Of a stretch of DNA of 64,000 bases, positions 1 through 7,669 are shown piece after piece. Below the pieces are notes generated by a model. That model saw only the letters and a list, made by a program, of their open reading frames with translations, was not told the origin of the DNA and did not search any database. A program made the translations under genes and the position numbers. The stretch comes from JABSSA01 sp039960995 (lineage in GTDB: Bacteria > Pseudomonadota > Alphaproteobacteria > Rhodobacterales > Rhodobacteraceae): positions 23,520-87,519 of the forward strand of contig JBDVKF010000027.1 in assembly GCA_039960995.1 (NCBI GenBank), in the 5' to 3' direction. Every line of letters starts with the position of its first letter. Within the stretch, counting starts at the first letter, position 1.

Positions 1-1
1 C

Positions 2-445
2 GCTGAACTGCTTTCACGCCCTGAATATTTGAATGTCGACGCAGAAATCATTGAATGTGCTTTGTCAGGCCAATTCACGATTTCAGAACAAGGCGACCAA
101 AAAAGCGTTCCAGGGTTCGTCGAATTTCACGAAGGTGCGGCGGGTTTTCCCTGGCGCAGCCAAGCAGAGTGGATCGCGCATCAACTGGCGCGCCGTACCG
201 GACGCGACCCACAGGATGCCGCGAAACGGGCCCAATCTGTTTTCAGAACCGACTTACATCGAGACGCTTTGCACGGAACGACCGCCAACTTACCCGGTGC
301 ATCGTCAAAACGCGAAGGTGCGCTCAGCGATGATTCTGAGGCCCCGTCACAGCGTGGCCGAGTCGTTTTGCAACGTGATGCGTTTTTCGATGGACGTATT
401 TTTGAACCGTTGGCCGCAGATCCGCACAAAATTTTGGCAAAGTGA
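2..445 (+). CDS. nasS: Nitrate-binding sensor protein NasS (CmpA/NrtA family), C-terminal part
   Basis: The reading frame is open from the window edge, so only the last 147 residues are present. The segment with PGFVEFHEG and FPWRSQAEWIAHQL is the family hallmark of NrtA/CmpA-type nitrate-binding proteins. In proteobacteria such a protein next to the nitrate genes is usually NasS, a cytoplasmic sensor that holds the ANTAR antiterminator NasT when nitrate is absent. The gene ends 240 bases before nrtA, whose leader contains a terminator, which fits a nasTS regulator pair with nasT lying just outside the window. It could alternatively be a second transport binding protein; the N-terminus (signal peptide or not) is not visible. 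Confidence 0.7.
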   Translation, partial: AELLSRPEYLNVDAEIIECALSGQFTISEQGDQKSVPGFVEFHEGAAGFPWRSQAEWIAHQLARRTGRDPQDAAKRAQSVFRTDLHRDALHGTTANLPGASSKREGALSDDSEAPSQRGRVVLQRDAFFDGRIFEPLAADPHKILAK

Positions 446-538
446 TCCACGGACTTGCTGCAACGCGGCATTTTTATAATTTTTTGTTAAAAATACTTTG
501 TCCACGCCGCACCAAAGAATAAACATCAGGTATCGGCA

Positions 539-585
539 GACAACGATGTCCACCGAATTTGATGCTCCCAGAGACTGGGAAATTC
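539..585 (+). promoter_or_regulatory. Candidate NasT (ANTAR) target hairpins in the nrtA leader
   Basis: Two hairpins can be drawn just upstream of the leader terminator. The first, 539-550, is GAC-AACGAT-GTC: a six-base loop with A at position 1 and G at position 4, the pattern ANTAR proteins recognise. The second, 555-585, pairs GAATTT with AAATTC around an inner CCCA/TGGG stem. Stems are short, so the assignment rests mainly on position (before a terminator, downstream of nasS) and on the known NasT mechanism. Confidence 0.35.
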
Positions 586-591
586 CGAGCA

Positions 592-645
592 AAGCCGCTC
601 TTTCGTCTGCCATCCTCCCGGCGGAACGATCGAGCGGCTTTTTCT
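592..645 (+). terminator. Intrinsic terminator inside the nrtA leader (attenuator)
   Basis: AAGCCGCTC (592-600) pairs perfectly with GAGCGGCTT (632-640) and runs into TTTTCTTT. It lies 40 bases before the nrtA start and after the nasS stop, so it can stop transcription into the whole nitrate operon unless antitermination occurs. The loop is long (31 bases). Confidence 0.7.
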
Positions 646-684
646 TTGCCCACTATTTGGGTATGCAAACAAGGGACTGAATAC

Positions 685-2052
685 ATGAAGAAAATTCTTC
701 TTGGGTTGACCTTATCCACGGCAATGAGCGGGGCCGTTTTTGGTCAATCTCTTGACCTTGAGAAAGATGAACTGACCATCGGGTTTATCAAGTTGACTGA
801 CATGGCACCTTTGGCCGTGGCCTATGAACAGGGCTACTTTTTGGACGAGGGTCTGTTTGTTACACTTGAAGCTCAAGCCAACTGGAAAGTTTTGTTGGAC
901 GGAGTGATTGACGGTCAACTCGATGGCGCACACATGCTGGCGGGACAACCTTTGGCGGCCACCATTGGGTTTGGCACCGAAGCACATATCATTACGCCTT
1001 TCTCTATGGATTTGAACGGCAACGGGATCACGGTTTCCAACGATGTTTGGGAAGAAATGAAGCCCCACGTTCCCAAAATGGCCGACGGGCGCCCACAGCA
1101 TCCAATCAGCGCAGAAGCACTTGCGCCTGTTGTCGAAAGCTACAAATCCGAAGGTAAGCCGTTCAACATGGGAATGGTGTTCCCGGTTTCGACACATAAT
1201 TACGAATTGCGCTATTGGTTGGCTGCGGGTGGATTGCACCCCGGATACTACAGCCCTGAAAATGTCACGGGTCAGATTGCTGCAGACGTTTATTTGTCTG
1301 TGACGCCTCCGCCCCAGATGCCTTCAACAATGGAAGCCGGTACAATTGACGGGTATTCTGTTGGCGAACCTTGGAACCAGCAGGCTGTGTTCAAAGGTAT
1401 TGGTGTGCCGGTTATCACTGATTACCAACTCTGGAAAAACAATCCCGAAAAGGTATTCGGAATTTCCGCAGAGTTCGCGGAACAAAACCCCAACACGACA
1501 ATTGCCGTGACCAAAGCGTTGATCCGCGCAGCCATCTGGTTGGATGAAAATGACAACGCAAATCGTGCCGAAGCTGTCCAAATGCTCAGCCAGCCCGAGT
1601 ATGTCGGGGCGGATGCAGAGGTTATCGCAAACTCAATGACCGGGTTCTTTGAATTCGAAAAGGGTGACAAACGCGACATTCCCGATTTCAACGTATTCTT
1701 CCGTCATCACGCGACTTACCCGTTTTATTCGGATGCCATTTGGTACCTGACACAAATGCGCCGTTGGGGGCAAATCTCGGAAGCTAAATCCGATGATTGG
1801 TTCCACGAGGTTGCCGAGAAAGTTTACAAACCAGCAATCTATTTGCAGGCCGCACGCCTTCTTGTGGACGACGGTTTGGCAAACGAAGCGGACTTTCCCT
1901 GGGACAGCGACGGGTACAAAGCGCCAACACCAGCAGCCGACATCATTGACGGCATTGGATACGATGGTCGCGCACCAAACACTTATCTGGACAGCCTGCC
2001 AATTGGCCTGAAAGGCGAACAGATCGTCGTTGGAACTGAAATCCAAGGCTGA
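685..2052 (+). CDS. nrtA: Nitrate ABC transporter substrate-binding protein NrtA
   Basis: A 455-residue periplasmic nitrate-binding protein of the NrtA/CmpA family. The start at 685 was chosen because it opens a clean signal peptide (MKKILLGLTLSTAMSGAVFGQ) after a GGGAC ribosome site; the frame is open further upstream but encodes leader sequence. No lipobox cysteine follows the signal, so the protein should be soluble in the periplasm. The mature start ELTIGFIKLTDMAPLAVAYE and later NYELRYWLAAGG are typical of the family. It heads nrtA-nrtB-nrtCD, which feed nitrate to nasA and nirBD downstream. Expression is probably controlled by the leader terminator at 592-645. Confidence 0.92.
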   Translation: MKKILLGLTLSTAMSGAVFGQSLDLEKDELTIGFIKLTDMAPLAVAYEQGYFLDEGLFVTLEAQANWKVLLDGVIDGQLDGAHMLAGQPLAATIGFGTEAHIITPFSMDLNGNGITVSNDVWEEMKPHVPKMADGRPQHPISAEALAPVVESYKSEGKPFNMGMVFPVSTHNYELRYWLAAGGLHPGYYSPENVTGQIAADVYLSVTPPPQMPSTMEAGTIDGYSVGEPWNQQAVFKGIGVPVITDYQLWKNNPEKVFGISAEFAEQNPNTTIAVTKALIRAAIWLDENDNANRAEAVQMLSQPEYVGADAEVIANSMTGFFEFEKGDKRDIPDFNVFFRHHATYPFYSDAIWYLTQMRRWGQISEAKSDDWFHEVAEKVYKPAIYLQAARLLVDDGLANEADFPWDSDGYKAPTPAADIIDGIGYDGRAPNTYLDSLPIGLKGEQIVVGTEIQG

Positions 2053-2070
2053 CACGCACCAAACCTACAT

Positions 2071-2100
2071 TCACCCCACGCTTACCATCGTGTGGGGTGA
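2071..2100 (+). promoter_or_regulatory. Intercistronic hairpin between nrtA and nrtB
   Basis: TCACCCCAC (2071-2079) pairs perfectly with GTGGGGTGA (2092-2100). No T-run follows, so it is unlikely to be a full terminator. Such hairpins after a binding-protein gene often protect the upstream message from 3' decay, giving more binding protein than permease; that role is inferred. Confidence 0.55.
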
Positions 2101-2141
2101 GTATCTTATTGATCTTTCACCGTTTAGACAGGACATGATAC

Positions 2142-3224
2142 ATGGCCGCCATCGACCCATCCGACGCAACAGAGCTTGAGCGCGAAGCGCGCCGTTCCCG
2201 GTTGTTTGCTCGCATAAACACAGCAGACAAATGGTTCCAAGTTCTAGGCCTGGCCTGGATCACTCCGATCCTAAAAGCGTCAGCCGGTGACAATCCGAAA
2301 ACACAAATGCGCGAATTGTGGCGCTTGCTGGCTGTGCCTTTGTTGGCCATCGCCGTGTTCCTGGCGCTGTGGGCAAATTTTGCACCACGTGTTCAGACAT
2401 CATTGGGCGCTATTCCGGGCCCGGCGCAAGTTTGGACCGAAATGGTCAATCTGCACGAAGACGCCCAAGCCAAAGGTGTAAAGCGCGCAAAATTCGAAGA
2501 GATGGTCGAAAAACGCAACGTGCGTTTGATCGAGGCAGGCAAAGCAGATCAAGTCAAACAAGTCGCTTATACCGGTTCACCTTCATATTACGCGCAAATC
2601 TGGACGTCGATCAAAACCGTGTTCTTTGGCTTCATGATTGCGACTGTCATCGCCGTGCCATTGGGCATCGCGGCTGGCTTGTCTCCATTGGCAAATGCTG
2701 GGCTAAATCCGCTGATTCAAATTTTCAAACCGGTCTCGCCATTAGCATGGTTGCCGATCGTCACAATGGTTGTTTCGGCGCTTTACGCAACAAATGACGG
2801 TTTCTTTGCCAAGTCCTTTCTGATTTCGGCCATCACAGTGACATTGTGTTCCCTATGGCCAACGTTGATCAACACAGCGCTTGGTGTGGCATCAATCGAC
2901 AAGGACCTCGTTAATGTTTCCAAGGTTCTGAAGATGAACACTTGGACCAAAATCACAAAACTTGTTTTGCCAAGCGCGTTACCTTTGATTTTCACCGGTT
3001 TGCGCCTGTCCCTCGGTGTTGGCTGGATGGTTTTGATCGCGGCTGAAATGCTGGCTCAGAATCCAGGCCTAGGCAAATTCGTCTGGGATGAATTCCAAAA
3101 TGGGTCGTCGCAATCTTTGGCCAAAATCATGGTCGCGGTCTTCACCATCGGCATCATCGGGTTTCTGTTGGATCGTGTGATGTTCGCACTGCAGTCCCTT
3201 TTCACATTCTCGAACAACCGGTGA
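2142..3224 (+). CDS. nrtB: Nitrate ABC transporter permease NrtB
   Basis: A 360-residue inner-membrane permease of the NrtB/TauC class. The N-terminal ~60 residues are cytoplasmic and charged, followed by a first membrane segment (LLAVPLLAIAVFLALWANF) and, after a soluble loop, the core of membrane segments from about residue 160. The EAA-like loop (VSKVLKMNTWTKITKLVLPSALPLIFTGLRL) couples to the ATPase. The N-terminal extension with a separate membrane helix makes it longer than the ~275 residues of cyanobacterial NrtB. It lies 89 bases after nrtA and 6 bases before nrtCD. Confidence 0.92.
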   Translation: MAAIDPSDATELEREARRSRLFARINTADKWFQVLGLAWITPILKASAGDNPKTQMRELWRLLAVPLLAIAVFLALWANFAPRVQTSLGAIPGPAQVWTEMVNLHEDAQAKGVKRAKFEEMVEKRNVRLIEAGKADQVKQVAYTGSPSYYAQIWTSIKTVFFGFMIATVIAVPLGIAAGLSPLANAGLNPLIQIFKPVSPLAWLPIVTMVVSALYATNDGFFAKSFLISAITVTLCSLWPTLINTALGVASIDKDLVNVSKVLKMNTWTKITKLVLPSALPLIFTGLRLSLGVGWMVLIAAEMLAQNPGLGKFVWDEFQNGSSQSLAKIMVAVFTIGIIGFLLDRVMFALQSLFTFSNNR

Positions 3225-3230
3225 TCTGAC

Positions 3231-4907
3231 ATGTCTGTAATTGAATTCAAAGGCGTGTCTAAATCTTTCGGCGAAGGTGCCGGACGCGCGGATGTTTTGA
3301 AAAACATCGACCTAAAGGTTCAAGAAGGCGAGTTCCTTGTCATTCTTGGGTTTTCAGGGACGGGGAAAACCACCCTGATCAACTTGATGGCCGGATTAGA
3401 AATGCCCACCAAAGGCGAGGTCACGTTCAATGGCACTCCGATCACGGGTCCGGGGCCAGAACGCGGCGTGATTTTCCAAAGCTATTCTTTGATGCCATGG
3501 CTGACTGTCAGAGGAAACGTTGCATTGGCTGTCGACACGATATTTCCCAACCTGAATAAATCGCAGAAGGCCGAAAAAGTCGCCCACTATGTTGAAATGG
3601 TGGGTCTGGGGCACGCAGCAAGCCGGCGCCCTGCAGAGTTGTCTGGGGGCATGCGGCAGCGTGTGAACGTCGCGCGTGCTTTGGCTATGAACCCAAACGT
3701 CTTATTGTTGGATGAACCACTGTCTGCCCTAGACGCGCTGACACGTGCCAATCTAGCGGATGAAATCGAACACATCTGGGACGCAGACAAAAAGACCTGT
3801 GTGCTGATCACAAACGATGTGGACGAAGCCATCGTCTTGGCGGACCGGATCATCGCACTTAACCCTGACGGAACATTGGGTGCGGAATTCAACGTGTCGA
3901 TGCAGCGGCCCCGCGATCGAAGCGCTATGAATACCGATGACACCTTCAAGACCTTGCGCGCCGAGGTCACCAATTATCTGATGGATGTCGGGATTAAAGC
4001 AAAAGTCGAAAGTTCAAAGACCCTGCCCGACGTTACGCCAATTCACGGTGTACCAGCAGCTGTTGCTGCGGCTCAAAAAGGGATGATCGACAATCGGTTT
4101 TTAGACTTTTCGCAACTGCACAAAGTGTATCCAACACCCAAAGGGCCACTGACGGTTGTCGAAGACTTCGATCTGAAAATTGACCGGGGCGAATTCATCT
4201 CGCTTATTGGGCATTCGGGCTGCGGTAAATCCACGGTCCTAACAATGGCCGCCGGATTGAACGATATATCAAAAGGCGCGATCAAACTCGACGGGCGACA
4301 CGTCGAAGGCGCCGATCCAGAACGGGCCGTTGTCTTTCAATCGCCAAATCTCTTCCCTTGGCTCAGCGCGAAGGAAAACGTCGCGATTGGTGTCGACAAA
4401 GTCTATCCCAAGGCGTCGCAGGCGGAACGCCAGGATGTCATTGAGTATTATCTTGAACGTGTCGGTTTGGCTGACTCGATGGACAAATCTGCCTGTGATT
4501 TGTCAAACGGGATGCAGCAGCGGGTCGGCATCGCGCGCGCCTTTGCGCTGTCGCCGAAACTGCTGCTTTTGGATGAACCTTTTGGCATGCTCGACAGCCT
4601 GACACGTTGGGAATTGCAAGAAGTGCTGATGGAAGTTTGGTCGCGCACCAAAGTCACTGCCATTTGCGTCACCCATGACGTCGACGAAGCCATCTTGCTG
4701 GCGGATCGCGTTGTCATGATGACAAACGGGCCACAAGCAACCATCGGCAAAATCACAAATGTCGATCTGCCCCGGCCACGGACGCGCAAGGCGTTGCTCG
4801 AACACCCTGACTATTACACCTACCGGCAAGAGGTGCTCGATTTCCTTGAGGAATACGAACATGGCGCCAAGCCGAAACCGAAACCCCAAGCAATTGCGGC
4901 GGAATAA
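3231..4907 (+). CDS. Nitrate ABC transporter ATPase, two nucleotide-binding domains in one chain (NrtC-NrtD fusion)
   Basis: A 558-residue protein holding two ABC ATPase domains, unlike cyanobacterial NrtC, where one ATPase domain is joined to a binding-protein-like domain. Domain 1: Walker A GFSGTGKTT (40-48), Q-loop Q83, signature LSGGM (137-141), Walker B with D161-E162, but Asn195 in place of the switch histidine (ITNDVDEA). Domain 2: Walker A GHSGCGKST (327-335), Q370, signature LSNGM (424-428), D448-E449 and intact H482. Site 1 of the sandwich therefore combines an Asn H-loop with an altered signature, while site 2 looks complete. It drives nitrate import through NrtB. Confidence 0.9.
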   Translation: MSVIEFKGVSKSFGEGAGRADVLKNIDLKVQEGEFLVILGFSGTGKTTLINLMAGLEMPTKGEVTFNGTPITGPGPERGVIFQSYSLMPWLTVRGNVALAVDTIFPNLNKSQKAEKVAHYVEMVGLGHAASRRPAELSGGMRQRVNVARALAMNPNVLLLDEPLSALDALTRANLADEIEHIWDADKKTCVLITNDVDEAIVLADRIIALNPDGTLGAEFNVSMQRPRDRSAMNTDDTFKTLRAEVTNYLMDVGIKAKVESSKTLPDVTPIHGVPAAVAAAQKGMIDNRFLDFSQLHKVYPTPKGPLTVVEDFDLKIDRGEFISLIGHSGCGKSTVLTMAAGLNDISKGAIKLDGRHVEGADPERAVVFQSPNLFPWLSAKENVAIGVDKVYPKASQAERQDVIEYYLERVGLADSMDKSACDLSNGMQQRVGIARAFALSPKLLLLDEPFGMLDSLTRWELQEVLMEVWSRTKVTAICVTHDVDEAILLADRVVMMTNGPQATIGKITNVDLPRPRTRKALLEHPDYYTYRQEVLDFLEEYEHGAKPKPKPQAIAAE

Positions 4908-4910
4908 CAA

Positions 4911-7343
4911 ATGACCCAGAAACTTGTTGTAATCGGCGCTGGTATGGCCTCGGGCCGGGTGCTTGAGCATTTGACCGAAAACGCACCGGACGCTTTTGAC
5001 ATAACGCTGTTCAACACTGAACCGCGCGGAAATTATAACCGGATCATGTTGTCACCTGTCTTGTCGGGCGAAAAAACATACGATGAAATCGTAACGCATG
5101 ACGACATTTGGTACGGTGAACGCAGCATCGCCTGCCGATTCAATGAACAAGTTGTCCAAATCGACACTGAAACGAAAGTCGTAACCGGCGAAAACGGGGC
5201 GATGCCTTACGATAAACTTCTGATCGCTACAGGATCAGCCCCCTTTATCATCCCGGTACCCGGTAAGGATCTGGAAGGCGTCATTACCTATCGCGATCTG
5301 GACGATACAAACGCAATGATCGACGCGTCAGGCGCAGGCGGAAATGCCGTTGTCATCGGCGGCGGTCTTTTGGGTTTGGAAGCGGCGGCAGGTCTGGCCG
5401 AACGCGGGATGAACGTGACTGTTGTTCATCTGATGGGCCATTTGATGGAACGTCAACTGGACGACTCCGCAGGGTATCTGCTGCGCAAAGATCTGGAAAA
5501 ACGCGGCATTACTGTTCTGACACAAGCCTCAACCAAAGCAATCTTGGGCGATGACAAGGTCGAAGCTGTCTTACTTGAAGATGGACAGACATTGCCCGCT
5601 GATTTGGTTGTCATGGCCGTCGGCATTCGTCCCGAAACCCGGCTTGCGACTGACGCTGGTTTGACTGTGGCGCGTGGGATCGAAGTGAATGCGCAATTGC
5701 AGACGTCAAAACCTGACATATATGCGGTTGGCGAATGTGTGGAATTCGACGGGCACCTCTTTGGTTTGGTCGCGCCACTATACGATCAAGCCAAAACCGT
5801 GGCGCAAAGTCTGCTGGGTGAACAGGACGCATTTGTTGTCAAAGAACTGGCGACCAAGTTGAAAGTAACCGGGTGTGATTTGTTTTCTGCCGGTGATTTC
5901 GCACAGGCAGACGGTCGCGAAGATATCGTTTTTCGCGATCCCGGTCGCGGCATCTACAAGCGGCTTGTCATTGAAGACGACCGCCTGATCGGCTGTGTCA
6001 TGTATGGCGACACAGCTGACGGCAACTGGTTCTTTGGTTTGATCAAAGACGGAACCGAAATCGACGAAATGCGCGAGACGTTGATTTTTGGACCAGCCTA
6101 TCAGGGGGGGGCCGCCTCGGACCCGCTCTCAGCCGTTGCAGCCTTGCCGCTTGATGCGGAAATCTGCGGGTGCAACGGCATATGCAAAGGAACCATCGTA
6201 AACGCAATCGAAGCAGGCGCGACCGATTTGGGCGCATTGCGTGCTGAAACCAAGGCAAGCGCGTCTTGTGGGACATGCACAGGCCTTGTGGAACAGTTGT
6301 TACAAGTCACCTTGGGCGACGAATTCCAAATGCCTGCCGCGCAACCCGTCTGCGGATGCACCGACTTAACCCACGAAGACGTGCGCCGCGTTATCAAGAC
6401 GAAAGAGCTGAAATCCCAAGCTGCCGTCTGGCAAGAATTGGGGTGGAACACAGTCAACGGCTGCCACGTGTGTCGTCCAGCAATCAATTATTATCTGTTG
6501 TCAGATTGGCCCGTTGATTACCTTGATGATCCCCAAAGCCGTTTCGTGAATGAACGCAAACACGCGAACATTCAAAAGGATGGCACCTTCAGCGTCGTGC
6601 CACGTATGTGGGGTGGGATCACCACTCCGGACGAGCTGCGCGCGATTGCGGATGCCGCCGACAAATACAACGTTCCAACAGTCAAAGTAACCGGTGGTCA
6701 AAGGATCGATCTGTTGGGTGTCAAAGGTGAAGAACTGCCCAACATGTGGGCGGATTTGAACCGCGCCGGGTTGGTGTCTGGCCATGCGTATTCAAAAGGG
6801 TTGCGAACCGTAAAAACATGCGTCGGCACCGACCATTGCCGATTTGGCACACAGGATTCGACTGGTCTTGGCATCAAGTTAGAAAAACTGATGTGGGGAT
6901 CGTGGACACCGCACAAGCTCAAGTTGGCCGTTTCGGGATGCCCACGCAACTGTGCCGAAGCAACCTGTAAGGATATCGGTCTTGTATGTGTCGACAGCGG
7001 CTTCCAAATCAGCATCGGTGGTGCGGCGGGAATGGATGTGCGCGAGACAGAATTGCTGTGTCAGGTCCCAACCGAAGAAGACGCGATTGCAGTGGTTTTG
7101 GCTGTCACTCAAGCCTACCGCGAAGGTGCGAAATACCTGGATCGGCTTTATAAGTGGCTGGACAAAGTCGGTATGGATTGGGTCAAAGCCCATGTTGTTG
7201 ACGATTTAGACAGCCGTCGTGCCTTGGTCGAACGCTTTGAACTAAGCCAATCCGTTTACCGCAATGATCCTTGGGCCGAAGAAGTAAAAAACGCCGAGAA
7301 ATTCGCGCCTCTTGCCGATCTTACATTGGAGGCAGCCGAATGA
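4911..7343 (+). CDS. nirB: Assimilatory nitrite reductase [NAD(P)H] large subunit NirB
   Basis: An 810-residue cytoplasmic enzyme reducing nitrite to ammonium with NAD(P)H. Order of domains: FAD/NAD-binding half (1 to ~290, GAGMASGR and a second GGGLLGLEAAAG dinucleotide fold), a BFD-like [2Fe-2S] domain (C419, C421, C453, C456), a second BFD-like segment with VCGC and GCHVC, then the nitrite/sulfite reductase ferredoxin-like and siroheme domains. The siroheme/[4Fe-4S] cysteines are C637, C643, C677 and C681. It starts 3 bases after nrtCD and overlaps nirD by ATGA. Siroheme comes from cysG in the same operon. Confidence 0.95.
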   Translation: MTQKLVVIGAGMASGRVLEHLTENAPDAFDITLFNTEPRGNYNRIMLSPVLSGEKTYDEIVTHDDIWYGERSIACRFNEQVVQIDTETKVVTGENGAMPYDKLLIATGSAPFIIPVPGKDLEGVITYRDLDDTNAMIDASGAGGNAVVIGGGLLGLEAAAGLAERGMNVTVVHLMGHLMERQLDDSAGYLLRKDLEKRGITVLTQASTKAILGDDKVEAVLLEDGQTLPADLVVMAVGIRPETRLATDAGLTVARGIEVNAQLQTSKPDIYAVGECVEFDGHLFGLVAPLYDQAKTVAQSLLGEQDAFVVKELATKLKVTGCDLFSAGDFAQADGREDIVFRDPGRGIYKRLVIEDDRLIGCVMYGDTADGNWFFGLIKDGTEIDEMRETLIFGPAYQGGAASDPLSAVAALPLDAEICGCNGICKGTIVNAIEAGATDLGALRAETKASASCGTCTGLVEQLLQVTLGDEFQMPAAQPVCGCTDLTHEDVRRVIKTKELKSQAAVWQELGWNTVNGCHVCRPAINYYLLSDWPVDYLDDPQSRFVNERKHANIQKDGTFSVVPRMWGGITTPDELRAIADAADKYNVPTVKVTGGQRIDLLGVKGEELPNMWADLNRAGLVSGHAYSKGLRTVKTCVGTDHCRFGTQDSTGLGIKLEKLMWGSWTPHKLKLAVSGCPRNCAEATCKDIGLVCVDSGFQISIGGAAGMDVRETELLCQVPTEEDAIAVVLAVTQAYREGAKYLDRLYKWLDKVGMDWVKAHVVDDLDSRRALVERFELSQSVYRNDPWAEEVKNAEKFAPLADLTLEAAE

Positions 7344-7669
7344 GCTGGATTGATATCGCCGCTGTGACTGACATCCCCTTGCGCGGCGCGCGAGTGATCA
7401 AAACGCATCTGGGATGTGTCGGCTTGTTTCGAACAGGCGAAACTGAAGTCTTTGCAGCTTCGAACACCTGTCCGCACAAGAACGGCCCATTGTCCGAGGG
7501 TATCATTCACGGACAATCCGTGACATGCCCACTGCACAATTGGGTGTTTGACCTGAATACCGGCGAGGCCCAAGGAGAATCTGCGCGGATTGCGACCTAT
7601 CCCGTTCGCATCCAAGATGGGCGCATTATGATTGACGCAACTGCTTTGGTAAAACGGAGCGCTGCATGA
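7340..7669 (+). CDS. nirD: Nitrite reductase small subunit NirD (Rieske-type ferredoxin)
   Basis: A 109-residue Rieske-fold protein. The cluster ligands are visible as CPHKNG and CPLHNWVFDL. The start at 7340 overlaps the nirB stop (ATGA); a longer frame upstream lies inside nirB and was not used. In Paracoccus the equivalent NasG passes electrons from the FAD of the nitrite reductase also to the nitrate reductase; the same could hold here because no separate diaphorase for NasA is present in the operon (inference). It overlaps the nasA start by ATGA. Confidence 0.92.
   Translation: MSWIDIAAVTDIPLRGARVIKTHLGCVGLFRTGETEVFAASNTCPHKNGPLSEGIIHGQSVTCPLHNWVFDLNTGEAQGESARIATYPVRIQDGRIMIDATALVKRSAA

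Noticed and set aside
3231..4907. Cyanobacterial-type NrtC with a C-terminal nitrate-binding domain
   Set aside because: The C-terminal half is a second ABC ATPase, not a binding-protein domain.
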